Source: a methanotrophic endosymbiont of Bathymodiolus puteoserpentis (Logatchev) (GTDB lineage: Bacteria > Pseudomonadota > Gammaproteobacteria > Methylococcales > Methylomonadaceae). Taken from it: 64,000 nucleotides of DNA. This document shows positions 16,810 through 25,822 of the stretch, piece by piece. The notes beneath the pieces were generated by a model that saw only the letters and a program-made list of their open reading frames with translations, ran no database searches and had not been told where the DNA came from. The DNA lies in NCBI RefSeq assembly GCF_900128525.1, contig NZ_FQTQ01000126.1:1-64000 (forward strand). The letters run 5' to 3'. Made by a program: the position numbers and the translations under genes. How positions within the stretch are numbered: the stretch's first letter is position 1; each line of letters opens with the position of its first letter.

Positions 16810-18149
16810 TGAGGTATCCCCATAAAACATCACTATAAAACAATAAGATACATTGTGTTTTTGTTTTATTAAAAGCAAGGTAGCGTTAAAATGGAGCTTC
16901 TCTTCAGGAAATTTGCTAATAGGTGAGCCTTATGTCGATTATTAAAACCTTGCATACTTTGATAAAACAGTCTCTCCCTGACATTCATGCCGCTAGACTC
17001 AATGCCCTAATGGCTGCGGTTGAATCGGGGTTGACCGGTGCATCCGTGTCAATTACTTCACTGGGTCGAGCTGTTTCTGGGTCTGCGTTTATAAAGCATA
17101 AGATAAAGCGCATAGACCGATTAGCTGGAAATCGCCACCTTAAATCGGAACGTACGGCGCTGTACGGCATTATGACGCAGTTTTTGTTAAAATCTCTTCC
17201 TTTACCCCTAATTATTGTTGACTGGTCACCGCTGACTGATGATCAAAGCCAGCAACTCTTGCGAGCCTCGCTTCCTGTTGGTGGACGCTCCATCACCTTA
17301 TATGAGGAAGTTCATCCAGATAGTAAACTGGGGAATCGCCGTGTACAGCACCAATTCTTAGCTCACTTACAAAAACTATTACCACAGCACGTCATACCTA
17401 TCATAGTTGCGGACTCTGGATTTCGAACTCCGTTTTTTCGGGAAGTTGGTCGCTTGGGCTGGCATTGGTTGGGGCGGATTCGAAATCCGAGATTTTATCT
17501 CCCTTAGCAGTACTCCCTGTGAGTGGTTTTCGGCAAAATTATTGTATGCAAAAGCTACTCGTAAAGCCAAATTATTAGGCACGGCCAATTGGGTACGTAG
17601 CAACCCTTTGCTTGGTGAGTTGGTCACTTTTTATCGACCTGCGAAAGGCCGAAAACATTTTACAACCCAAAAGAAAACAGCAAAATCCAAACAAAGTCGC
17701 CAACAAGCCAAACGAGAAAAAGAGCCGTGGCTGCTAGTTGTATCACCTTCTTTACAAGCCTATTCAGCAGTTCGTGTTGTGAATTATTATCGAGCTAGGA
17801 TGCAAATAGAGGAGGGCTTTCGTGATACTAAGAGCTTTCATTATGGATTAGGGTTGGCGCGTGAAAGCCGGATTGAAGCCGAACGCAGGGCAAACCTTTT
17901 GCTGATTGCGGCCCTTATCATTTTTGCACTTTGGCTTGTAGGTCTCAGTATAAAAGGCTCTGCTATCGAACGACAGATTAGAGTTAATAGTAGCTCAAAA
18001 TACTCACCGTATTCAGTTATCTTTCTCGGAAAAATAGCATGCTGCTATGCATCATTTGAAATGCCGGATGATTATTTGGACTTGGCGCAGACGTTATTAA
18101 CGGGCTATTTTGAAACTCTGGAAAAAGGATAATTTGTGGGGATACCTCA
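16810..18149 (+). mobile_element. IS4-family element IS4-A nested in IS4-B
   Basis: A 1340-bp element with matching ends TGAGGTATCCCCA at 16810-16822 and its complement at 18137-18149. It is flanked by an 11-base direct duplication, GGGTCAGACTC at 16799-16809 and GGGTCAAACTC at 18150-18160 (one mismatch), within the 10-13 base range usual for IS4-family insertions. It has landed about 11 bases inside the left end of IS4-B. Confidence 0.85.
16932..18132 (+). pseudogene. IS4-family transposase of IS4-A, frameshifted
   Basis: DDE transposase. ATG at 16932 with AGGTGA five bases upstream is preferred to the GTG at 16923. The first part runs to a TAG at 17505-17507 and contains VDWSPL (first Asp) and VADSGFRTPFF (second Asp). 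The rest continues in another frame, from RDFISLSSTPCEWFSA to the stop at 18132, with the YRARMQIEEGFRDTK signature carrying the catalytic Glu. Removing one C at AATCCGAG (about 17490) joins the halves smoothly (GRIRN then RDFISL). Either a disabling single-base insertion or, less likely, a programmed shift. Confidence 0.8.
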
Positions 18150-18257
18150 GGGTCAAACTCTAATACTGCTTACTTAAGGAAAATCCATTAATAATCAATG
18201 ACCTGCGACTATCAAATGGCGAGTAATAATTGATTTATTTTGATATGGAATAAATAG

Positions 18258-19570
18258 TCAATTTTTCAATTCTCCTACCTTCCTTTTTCTGATATTTTAT
18301 CCACGGATGCATTAGATCTAATTATTGAACATTCAGAGAGTAGCAGGGACCGTATTTTTACTCCTTTAGTCACACTCAAAGCGTTTATTTTTCAAGTACT
18401 CAGTACTGACGGCTCCTGCAGGCAGGCGGTTAATCATGTTCTTTCTGAGCGGCTATACGAAGGCAAACTTGCTAATTCAATTCAGACAGGTGCTTATTGT
18501 AAAGCTAGACAGAAGTTGCCTCAAAAGCAGTTAAAACAGGTCGTTGAGTCGTCAGGGCAAGCATTGCATCAACAAGCGCATAAATCATGGTTATGGAAAG
18601 GACATAATACTTTACTTACCGATGGAACCACTGTGCTGATGCCTGATACACAGGAAAATCAGATCGATTACCCTCAGCAGTCCAATCAAAAACCTGGCTT
18701 GGGTTTTCCTATTGCACGAATTGTCGGACTGATTTCATTGAATGTTGGCTCAGTTGCTTCTTATGCCATGGGAGCATTCCAGGGGAAAGGGAGCGGAGAA
18801 ACCTCATTATTTAGTCAAGTGATAGGGGTAATTGCCGAAAATGATATATTATTAGCAGATAGATATTACTGCACATGGGCGATTATTGCACTGATAATGC
18901 AGCAAAACTCGCATATATTGGTTCAAAATCACGCACAGCGCAAACCAGACTTTCGCCGTGGCAAAAAGCTGGGAGCAAAAGATCACCTTATTGAATGGGA
19001 AAAGACTAAACGAAAGCCAGGCTGGATGACTCAAAGCGATTACGATGCCTTGCCCAACAAAATCGTATTTAGGGAGTTCTCCGTAAAAGGTCGTGTCTAT
19101 GTAACAACGCTAATAGATGCAAAAAAATATCACAAACAAGAACTTGCAGAGCTTTACACGCAGCGATGGATAGTTGAGCTTGATTTTCGCAGTCTTAAGA
19201 CTCACATGAAAATGGAGATGTTACGTTGTAAATCTCCCGACATGGTCAGAAAAGAAATAGCCGTATACCTATTAGCTTACAACCTTATTCGAGCCAGTAT
19301 AGCGAGGGCTGCCAAGGTAAAAAACAAATTCCCAGAAAAAGTAGTTTTATGACGACTGTACAAATTTTTAATGAAGGTATCTTGTCATTAATCGTTCTTT
19401 CGGGAAAGGGATTGAAGTATGCTATTGGTGGATTATTGAACGCAATTGCTTCTATACCTATTGGTCAACAGAAAAGGAAGCCGGAGCCTCGTGCTGTAAA
19501 ACGCCGCCCAAAATCTTATCCACAGCTTAAAAAGCCACGCAATAAAGCACGTGAAGCCATTAATTCATAA
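18258..19570 (+). pseudogene. IS4-family transposase of IS4-B, 5'-truncated and frameshifted
   Basis: A frame open from just after a TAG at 18255-18257 encodes DILSTDALDLIIEHSESS, GSCRQAVNHV and TGAYCKARQKLP, the N-terminal domain of this transposase type, but offers no ATG or good start there; the first internal start (TTG 18516) falls after that domain. Catalytic blocks LTDGTTVLMPDT, ADRYYC and YTQRWIVELDFRSLKT are intact. At the A-rich site near 19335 the frame shifts by one base, and the final 73 residues (from MTTVQIFNEG, 19349) read in the next frame to 19570. It is very probably inactive. Confidence 0.75.
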
Positions 19571-19633
19571 GGTATTTCCCTTAAGTAAGCAGTATTAGAG
19601 TCTGACTCCCTTGGCTTCCCCCTTGGTTTTCTA

Positions 19634-19723
19634 AGCCCTCTCTTGTTGGAGAGGGCTGGGTTAGAAGAGTAAAATCATGCATTTATAATTCCCCTCATCC
19701 CAACCTTCTCCCTTTGGAGAAGG
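19634..19723. repeat. Two short REP-like hairpins
   Basis: AGCCCTCTC/GAGAGGGCT (19634-19642 with 19649-19657) and CCTTCTCC/GGAGAAGG (19704-19723) are simple hairpins of a kind scattered in many proteobacterial intergenic regions. They separate the right end of IS4-B from SDR fragment B. Confidence 0.55.
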
Positions 19724-19749
19724 AGCTTATTCTTAAGTCAACAGCATTG

Positions 19750-20094
19750 TTACTGCACCTGACCCAACAAATAATCCAGCCAACTTGCTGGTAAAATTCG
19801 TTTTAAAAAGCCAAATAAATACGTAGGAAAAGTGACATAGTAGCGAATTTTAGGGCGTTTCGATTGCATGGCATGAATAACTTTTTCCACCACGGCATCA
19901 GCTGGTAAAGTAAACGGGGCAGCAGGACCTTTCTTTTGTAATCGCGCTTCCATCGCTAAATAAGTATTTTTATGAACACTGTTAGCTGAATCTATGTTTT
20001 TTTGATAAGCAGCAAAAGCATTTTTTCTAAAGTCACTGCTAATCGGCCCAGGTTCAATCAGTGATAAATGAATATTGCTGCCTTTTAATTCCAA
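19750..20094 (-). pseudogene. 3' fragment of the short-chain dehydrogenase gene, copy B
   Basis: Encodes the C-terminal 113-114 residues of the SDR protein, ending LPASWLDYLLGQVQ. Its first 177 bases (19919-20095) look identical to 20381-20557, inside the upstream part of the gene, so the coding sequence is duplicated rather than simply split by the insertion. It contains the true 3' end of the gene that starts at 21045. It has no cofactor or catalytic motifs of its own. Confidence 0.85.
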
Positions 20095-20095
20095 A

Positions 20096-20380
20096 GATCA
20101 AAAGGGTCAGACTCTAATACTGCTTACTTAAGGAAAATCCATTAATAATCAATGATCTGCGACTATCAAATGGCGAGTAATAATTGATTTATTTTGATAT
20201 GGAATAAATAGTCAACAACTTACAGCGAGTAAGCCCGTTATTATTTCATTAGGTTAATTGTAAAATGTTGATTTTAGTGCCTTCCAAGAAAATTTCAAGA
20301 TTGCCTTTTTAGTAACTTCTCATTATCCACAGGCAATTATTTAAAAGTTGTTTTACAATATATTCTATGAACTCGCCTAA
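20096..20380. mobile_element. Second mosaic of IS4-B and IS66 left ends, splitting the SDR gene
   Basis: A 285-bp copy of the mosaic at 16134-16417: IS4-B left end, about 100 unique bases, then 69 bases of IS66 left end (20312-20380) ending CTCGCCTAA. It sits between the two copies of a 177-bp SDR segment (19919-20095 and 20381-20557), and its last bases supply the TAG stop (20377-20379, minus strand) that ends the broken SDR frame. Confidence 0.8.
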
Positions 20381-21045
20381 GCAGCAGGACCTTTCTTTTG
20401 TAATCGCGCTTCCATCGCTAAATAAGTATTTTTATGAACACTGTTAGCTGAATCTATGTTTTTTTGATAAGCAGCAAAAGCATTTTTTCTAAAGTCACTG
20501 CTAATCGGCCCAGGTTCAATCAGTGATAAATGAATATTGCTGCCTTTTAATTCCAAACGCAATGTATCAACTAGTCCTTCTAGCGCATACTTACTGGCGT
20601 TGTACGCGCCACGATAACTCATGGCAACAAAGCCTAAAACTGAACTATTATAAATAATGCGTCCGCCACCTTGAGCGCGCATTAAGGGAATAATCAAATT
20701 AGTCAGTTCATGCGTACCGAATAAGTTAGTTTCAAATTGCGCACGTAAAACCTCACGACTCAAATCTTCTACAGCGCCAGCCTGGCCAAATGCACCATTA
20801 TTAAATAAACCATCGAGTTTACCGTCGGTCATTCCTATTACCTGCTGAACAGCATTGATAATGCTAGCACTATCGGCCAGATCTAACTGTACTGTTTCAA
20901 AGCCTTCTTTAATCAGGCGCGCCACGTCAGCATCTTTTCTAGCCGAAGCAATCACTCGATAACCCTGTTCTTTTAACATAACAGCTGCCCGATAACCTAT
21001 ACCTGTTGAACAACCAGTGATTAATATAGTTTGCATTTTTGTCAT
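20377..21045 (-). pseudogene. Short-chain dehydrogenase/reductase, 3' end displaced by IS debris
   Basis: Classical SDR oxidoreductase, probably acting on a lipid or retinol-like alcohol or ketone (YbbO-like), substrate unknown. The retained 222 residues contain the NAD(P) motif TGCSTGIG (10-17), the NNG segment, the catalytic Ser in YNSSVLG and the YNASK Tyr/Lys pair, so the active site is intact. Translation stops right after KKGPAA in the inserted mosaic; about 55 native C-terminal residues (PFTLPADAVVEK... to the end) are encoded only in copies A and B. The intact length would be about 278. A truncated product could fold, but loss of function is more likely. Confidence 0.8.
20381..20557. 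repeat. 177-bp direct repeat within the SDR gene (partner 19919-20095)
   Basis: Both copies start GCAGCAGGACCTTTCTTTTG and end TTTTAATTCCAAA and look identical throughout. They flank the 285-bp IS mosaic. A 177-bp duplication is far too long for a transposition target duplication, so it points to recombination or template switching. The third, diverged copy is in 15955-16133. Confidence 0.85.
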
Positions 21046-21199
21046 TATTTTTAGATATTATTTAAGGAGGCAATAAGCCCTTTTATGCTATTATCTATGG
21101 CAACTGAGAACTGCTTCAGATTCTGTTTTTTCCTTATTTCAACAGTGATATAAGCCCCAGCTAAAATCATACTGTTAACTTTACCTTACCAATCGTTTA

Positions 21200-22537
21200 A
21201 TGAGCTCTATTTGGAATTCCTGCCTATCCCGTCTTGAAAATGAAATCTCTACCAATGATTTAAACACTTGGATTAGACCATTACAAGCGCAAGAAGAAAA
21301 TGATGTGATTGTTCTGCTGGCCCCTAACCAATTTATTATTGCACATGTGAAAGAGCATTTTTTAGGCAAAATTGAAGATGCCATTTTTGAATTTTCTGGC
21401 GGTCAATATACGGTAAAAATGGAAATTGGTTCGCGCAATGCAAAACCTGCTACCCCTCCTACCCAGCCTAAACGCACAACAGACAATACTAGCGAGCCAC
21501 AAAAGAAAAAAAGAACGCCTAATTTTATTAATACCGCGTTTACGTTTGACAACTTTGTTGAGGGTAAATCCAACCAATTAGCCAAAGCAGCCTCTTTGCA
21601 AGTGTCTGAGAATATTGGCAAAGCCTATAACCCTTTATTGATTTATGGTGCCTCGGGCTTAGGTAAAACACATTTAATGCACGCCATCGGCAATGCCATT
21701 TTAGCCAAAAATCCAAACGCCAATATTGTTTACCTGCACTCTGAAAAATTTGTTCAGGATATGGTTAAAGCTTTCCAGCAAAACAGTATTGATGCATTTA
21801 AAGATTATTATCGAAATGTTGATGCTTTATTTGTCGATGATATTCAATTTTTTGCAGGCAAAGAACGCTCTCAAGAAGAATTTTTTCACACGTTTAATAC
21901 CCTGCTAGAAAAGAAAAATCAGGTTGTCTTGACCTGTGATAAATACCCTAAAGAAATTCAAGGCTTAGAAGACCGTTTAAAATCACGTTTTGGTTGGGGC
22001 TTACCGGTCGCTGTTGAGCCGCCTGATTTAGAAACTCGCGCGGCAATTTTAATGAATAAAGCACAACTATCAGGTGTCGAATTAGATCATGAAGTCGCCT
22101 TTTTTATCGGCAAACGCATCCCTTCAAATGTGCGAGATTTGGAAGGCGCTTTACGTCGTGTTTTAGCTAATGCTCAATTTACCGGTGCAGCAATTACGAT
22201 TGATTTTGCTAAAGAAGCATTACATGACTTGATCTCTCTGCAAGATAAGCTAGTAAGTATCGAAAACATTCAAAAAACCGTTGCTGACTATTTCAAAATT
22301 AAACAGGCTGATTTATTATCTAAAAGCCGCAAACAATCCGTTACCAGACCCCGACAAATGGCGATGGCTCTAGCAAGAGAACTTACTAGCCATAGCTTGC
22401 CTGAAATTGGCGACGCTTTTAGTGGCCGAGACCACACGACAGTGATTAATGCTTGTAAACGCATTCAGGCATTACGTAGTACAGATTATAAAATTGACGA
22501 AGATTACGCTAATTTATTACGCACCTTATCACATTAA
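21200..22537 (+). CDS. dnaA: Chromosomal replication initiator DnaA
   Basis: Binds DnaA boxes at oriC and melts the origin to start replication; cytoplasmic AAA+ ATPase. The 445 residues show domain I ([16 protein letters not shown], about 1-85), a short linker, the AAA+ domain with Walker [10 protein letters not shown] near residue 150 and Walker [11 protein letters not shown] near 215, and domain IV with the DNA-binding signature [14 protein letters not shown] near the C-terminus. The usual dnaN-recF-gyrB neighbours are missing: after an IS66 insertion the next gene is mshI. The 154 bases upstream are AT-rich but show no cluster of DnaA boxes, so I do not place oriC there. Confidence 0.97.
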   Translation: MSSIWNSCLSRLENEISTNDLNTWIRPLQAQEENDVIVLLAPNQFIIAHVKEHFLGKIEDAIFEFSGGQYTVKMEIGSRNAKPATPPTQPKRTTDNTSEPQKKKRTPNFINTAFTFDNFVEGKSNQLAKAASLQVSENIGKAYNPLLIYGASGLGKTHLMHAIGNAILAKNPNANIVYLHSEKFVQDMVKAFQQNSIDAFKDYYRNVDALFVDDIQFFAGKERSQEEFFHTFNTLLEKKNQVVLTCDKYPKEIQGLEDRLKSRFGWGLPVAVEPPDLETRAAILMNKAQLSGVELDHEVAFFIGKRIPSNVRDLEGALRRVLANAQFTGAAITIDFAKEALHDLISLQDKLVSIENIQKTVADYFKIKQADLLSKSRKQSVTRPRQMAMALARELTSHSLPEIGDAFSGRDHTTVINACKRIQALRSTDYKIDEDYANLLRTLSH

Positions 22538-22608
22538 TGTAAATATCTTTACCCTTGAATTATTTTCTGTAAAATCGCAAATAATTCAATAATACACGTA
22601 ACTTCTCA

Positions 22609-22617
22609 TTATCCACA
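22609..22617 (+). promoter_or_regulatory. Perfect DnaA-box sequence in IS66 left end
   Basis: TTATCCACA, the strongest consensus DnaA box, lies inside the left terminal repeat of the IS66 element, 72 bases after the dnaA stop. Whether DnaA binds it is unknown; the match is exact. Confidence 0.5.
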
Positions 22618-22652
22618 GGCAAATATTAAAAAATTGCTTTACAATATATTCT

Positions 22653-24230
22653 ATGAACTCGCCTAAACCGAAACTGCCAGAGATAAATGAAGAAGATCGC
22701 ACGCCGCTAGTGGATGTGTTGTTGGAAATACTTGCCTGGCAACAAAAGCAGATTGATAAGTTAGAGCAAGAAATACTCAAACTAAAAGGCGAAACCACAA
22801 AGCCAGACATTAAACCCAGCTCAATGGATAAAGGCGGGAGCTCAGAAAATGATGCCCCCTCTTCAAAAAAGAAAAAAGGACCGAGGCGCAGTAAAAAAGG
22901 GAATCTAATCATAGATGAAACCCACATTATTCAGCCAGATGAAATCCCAAACTCACGCTTTAAAGGCTATCAGGAACGTGTTATTCAGGATATTACCTTT
23001 CAAACACATAACATTTGTTATCGTTTGGCAGAATATACAACCCCAGAGGGGCTTACGATTGTAGGTCAGCTTCCCGATGGCATTCAGGGAGGTAGCTTTG
23101 GTAACAACCTGATTGCCTTTATTCTCTATCAATACCATCATCAGCATGTCACACAGCCCTTGCTCCTGGAACAGATTCGAGATTTAGGTGTTGATATTTC
23201 GAGCGGCAAGCTCAGTCATATACTCACAGAGGATCTGGATGATTTTCATGCTGAAAAAGATGAATTACTGAGGACGGGGTTATCCGTTTCTCAATATATT
23301 CATACCGATGATACGGGCGCACGGCATAAAGGGGAAAATGGCTATTGCACCCACATTGGCAACGAATTTTTTGCCTGGTTCAGTAGTACAGAAAGTAAAA
23401 GCAGAATTAACTTTTTAAACTGTCTCTCACAAGGTAAAACAACGCTTTATACCTTGAATACAGGTGCCATTGAGTATATGGCACAAAACAAGCTCCCCGT
23501 TGCCCTATTAGCGATACTGGAAAATATCAGTGTCCGTATTAACACAGCATCCGACTGGTGCGAATGGATGGATCAGCAAGGCATTGTTAAACCTCGGCAC
23601 AGAAAAATAGTCACGGAAGGGGCTTTGATGGGAGGACTGCTAGACCAAGGCATTCCCTCTGACTTTTCAATCATCAGTGATGATGCCGGACAGTTTAATG
23701 TCTTTGACCATGCCTTGTGCTGGATTCATGCCGAACGCGTGATTAATCGTCTCATTCCTTTAAATGATGATCACGTCAAGGCGGTCGGTGAGGCACGAGA
23801 ACAGCTTTGGTCGATTTACCATGACCTGAAGGCTTATAAATTGAACCCTGTCACCGAACAGGCGGACAGTATCAGGCAACATTTTCAAACCTTATGTAGT
23901 ACCAAAACCTGCTACGAAACGCTTAATCAGGCTCTCAAACGGATGGGAGAAAATCAACATGAACTCCTCCGTGTACTCGATAAACCCTACCTCCCGCTTC
24001 ATAATAATTTAAGTGAACGAGACATAAGGGATTACGTTAAAAAACGAAAAATCAGTGGAAGCACCCGAAGTGATGCAGGACGGAAAGCCAGAGATACTTT
24101 TGCCAGTCTAAAAAAGACCTGTCGAAAGCATGACTTATCATTTTGGGATTATTTGAAAGATCGCTTATTGGGTGTAGGCGATATTTCTCCGTTATCGGAA
24201 GTCATCCGTGCGGCCGCTGCCTGTGGATAA
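22653..24230 (+). CDS. IS66-family transposase (TnpC type)
   Basis: A 525-residue DDE transposase that moves the surrounding element. The N-terminus holds a short leucine-zipper-like coiled coil (about 25-47) and a Lys-rich linker (KKKKGPRRSKKG). The core contains the family blocks LPDGIQGGSFGNNLIAFI, HTDDTGARHKGENGY (first catalytic Asp region), SDDAGQF with CWIHAERVI, and NNLSERDIRDYVKKRK (catalytic Glu region). The frame is intact and its stop lies just inside the right terminal repeat. The start ATGAACTCGCC is also preserved in the two truncated ends elsewhere in the window. Confidence 0.93.
   Translation: MNSPKPKLPEINEEDRTPLVDVLLEILAWQQKQIDKLEQEILKLKGETTKPDIKPSSMDKGGSSENDAPSSKKKKGPRRSKKGNLIIDETHIIQPDEIPNSRFKGYQERVIQDITFQTHNICYRLAEYTTPEGLTIVGQLPDGIQGGSFGNNLIAFILYQYHHQHVTQPLLLEQIRDLGVDISSGKLSHILTEDLDDFHAEKDELLRTGLSVSQYIHTDDTGARHKGENGYCTHIGNEFFAWFSSTESKSRINFLNCLSQGKTTLYTLNTGAIEYMAQNKLPVALLAILENISVRINTASDWCEWMDQQGIVKPRHRKIVTEGALMGGLLDQGIPSDFSIISDDAGQFNVFDHALCWIHAERVINRLIPLNDDHVKAVGEAREQLWSIYHDLKAYKLNPVTEQADSIRQHFQTLCSTKTCYETLNQALKRMGENQHELLRVLDKPYLPLHNNLSERDIRDYVKKRKISGSTRSDAGRKARDTFASLKKTCRKHDLSFWDYLKDRLLGVGDISPLSEVIRAAAACG
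24222..24230 (-). promoter_or_regulatory. Perfect DnaA-box sequence in IS66 right end
   Basis: TTATCCACA on the minus strand, within the right terminal repeat and overlapping the last codons of the transposase. It mirrors the left-end box 1.6 kb away. Confidence 0.45.
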
Positions 24231-24260
24231 TGAGAAGTTACTAATACACTAGGCAAGCAC

Positions 24261-25211
24261 TTGGAATTATTAACAAAACTTTTAGGAAGAAAGAAGGTGT
24301 GCCGCGGGATTATAAGCTTGTGCTTTCTCCCACAAGGGCTAAGTGTTGCTATCGCACAATATACGCCTGAAAATAAATTGGAATTAGCCTTCAGTGATTT
24401 TTTTGCCATTAGCAGTCCCAGCGAACAAGTTAATACACTATCTCGCCTTGCTAACGAATATACACTAGGCGATTTTCATTGCCATTTGCTTTTAGCGCCT
24501 GCTGATTATAGACATTTAACCCTCGAAACACCGCCAGTAGCTAACGATGAAATGCGTGAGGCCTTACGCTGGAAAATTGCTGATTTAGTTGATTTTTCAG
24601 TAGAACAAGCCTGCATTGATTTTTACCTCCTTCCTGATGCCAAACATGCCAGTAGCAAAAAAATGCTCGCCGCGATTGCGAGTTCAGCGGCTGTACTTAA
24701 GCCCAAAATAAAGCTCTGCCAACAAGCCGGCCTAGACTTAGAAGTTATCGATATTCAGGAAACGGCTTTACGTAATTTAGCAACGTTACTCCCCGAAAAT
24801 GATCGCGGCGTCGCTATTTTACATTTACTGCCAACCAATGGCAGTATCATCATACAAAAACAAGACCAGATTTATTTATCACGTAAATTAGACTCTGGAT
24901 TTACAGACTTACGCCTAGATTCTGATATTCCACCTCAGGAACTCAATGATTTAGCGTTAGAAATCCAGCGCTCTTTAGACTATGTTGAAAGTTACTACGG
25001 CATCCCCCCTATTTCAACCCTCGCGGTTATTCCCATCCCTAGCCATACAGAAAGCCTGCTCAATCATTTGAATGAAAATTTAAGTACCAATTCGCGCATT
25101 ATGGATATTTCTACAATTTTAGAAGGCGAGACTATACTTACCGATAAAACCCAAGCCTACTGTGCAACGGTTATTGGAGCTACATTACGTCATCAAGTGA
25201 GCGACACATAA
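24261..25211 (+). CDS. mshI: MSHA pilus biogenesis protein MshI (PilM-like)
   Basis: Cytoplasmic actin-like scaffold of the type IV MSHA pilus inner-membrane platform. The 316-residue product has the PilM/MshI layout: GIISLCFLPQGLSVAIAQYT near the start, LRWKIADLVDFSVEQACIDF around 110, and the Q-E-L-N...EIQRSLDYVESYYG block near 245. The start is taken as TTG at 24261; the IS66 target duplication ends only 11 bases upstream, so the native leader is now separated from dnaA by the IS. Before the insertion, dnaA and mshI would have been about 71 bases apart. It abuts mshI2 by one base. Confidence 0.85.
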   Translation: MELLTKLLGRKKVCRGIISLCFLPQGLSVAIAQYTPENKLELAFSDFFAISSPSEQVNTLSRLANEYTLGDFHCHLLLAPADYRHLTLETPPVANDEMREALRWKIADLVDFSVEQACIDFYLLPDAKHASSKKMLAAIASSAAVLKPKIKLCQQAGLDLEVIDIQETALRNLATLLPENDRGVAILHLLPTNGSIIIQKQDQIYLSRKLDSGFTDLRLDSDIPPQELNDLALEIQRSLDYVESYYGIPPISTLAVIPIPSHTESLLNHLNENLSTNSRIMDISTILEGETILTDKTQAYCATVIGATLRHQVSDT

Positions 25212-25822
25212 TGCAACAAATCAACCTATACCAGGAACTTGTACAAGAGAAAAATCCTGGGCTACACAAACGGTCATATATTATTGGCGGTAGTTTATTG
25301 CTCTTACTCGTACTCTGCTATTGTATTTGGCAAGGTTGGCAAGTTCGCCAGTTAAAAGCTAAATTACACGTTAAACAGGCTCAACTAAGTATGGAAATAA
25401 GCGACTTATCACTTCTCCAGCTACAGTACCCTAAGCAAGACATAAACCCCTTATTAGTTAGCGAACTGGATCGTTTACAAAATATTTCGGCCTCTTTAGA
25501 GCGCGTTGTGGCGCTGTTAAGTGATCAACATTCTGATAAAAATACTGGCTTCTCAGCCTACTTTAACGCCTTGGCTGAACAATCAATCAAAACTATTTGG
25601 TTAACGGCAATCAATATAAACGCTGAAACAAGTTCAATTTATTTGCAAGGTAGTACTTATTTTCCTGACAGCTTGCCTCAGTTAATTAATTTACTAAATA
25701 AAGAAGCCGTGTTTAAAGGTCGCTATTTTGCTGATTTACAGATGCATAGCTCAAAAAGCAATGCCCAGAAAATTAACTTTACAATTAGTACGCAAGCACC
25801 AAAAGAGAAACCAACATCATGA
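25211..25822 (+). CDS. MSHA biogenesis protein MshI2 (PilN-like)
   Basis: A 203-residue bitopic inner-membrane protein: a short cytoplasmic N-terminus with the QINLYQEL motif that PilN-type proteins use to bind PilM/MshI, one transmembrane helix (about 22-40, IIGGSLLLLLVLCYCIW), then a periplasmic coiled coil and small alpha/beta domain. Its ATG overlaps the last base of the mshI stop, and its own end overlaps the next start by four bases, so it belongs to one tightly coupled operon. The name follows Vibrio and Shewanella usage; PilN would be equally apt. Confidence 0.8.
   Translation: MQQINLYQELVQEKNPGLHKRSYIIGGSLLLLLVLCYCIWQGWQVRQLKAKLHVKQAQLSMEISDLSLLQLQYPKQDINPLLVSELDRLQNISASLERVVALLSDQHSDKNTGFSAYFNALAEQSIKTIWLTAININAETSSIYLQGSTYFPDSLPQLINLLNKEAVFKGRYFADLQMHSSKSNAQKINFTISTQAPKEKPTS

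Larger units (their letters stand above)
16801..19606 (+). mobile_element. IS4-family element IS4-B, interrupted by IS4-A
   Basis: The terminal repeats share GTCAGACTCTAATACTGCTT followed by ACTTAAGG: on the left split between 16801-16809 and 18161 onward, on the right inverted at about 19578-19606. Without the inserted IS4-A the element is about 1.46 kb. Its transposase gene is damaged (see below). I see no clear target duplication around it, in keeping with later rearrangement. Fragments of its left end recur at 16140 and 20102. Confidence 0.75.
22598..24241 (+). mobile_element. Complete IS66-family insertion sequence
   Basis: 1644 bp bounded by perfect 24-base terminal inverted repeats at 22598-22621 and 24218-24241 (left end starts GTAACTTCTCATTATCCACA). 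It is flanked by an 8-base target duplication TAATACAC at 22590-22597 and 24242-24249, the length typical of IS66 elements. It carries one transposase gene and no tnpA/tnpB accessory genes, as in the ISBst12 type. The insertion lies between dnaA and mshI. Intact ends, frame and target duplication point to a recent, possibly still mobile copy. Confidence 0.95.

Noticed and set aside
19516-19524. Perfect DnaA-box sequence TTATCCACA
   Set aside because: Lies inside the IS4-B transposase coding region with no partner; likely chance, as is a similar match near 44287 in the squalene monooxygenase gene.
21046-21199. Region upstream of dnaA as the chromosomal origin
   Set aside because: AT-rich, but I find no cluster of DnaA boxes or 13-mer-like repeats, and no dnaN neighbourhood.
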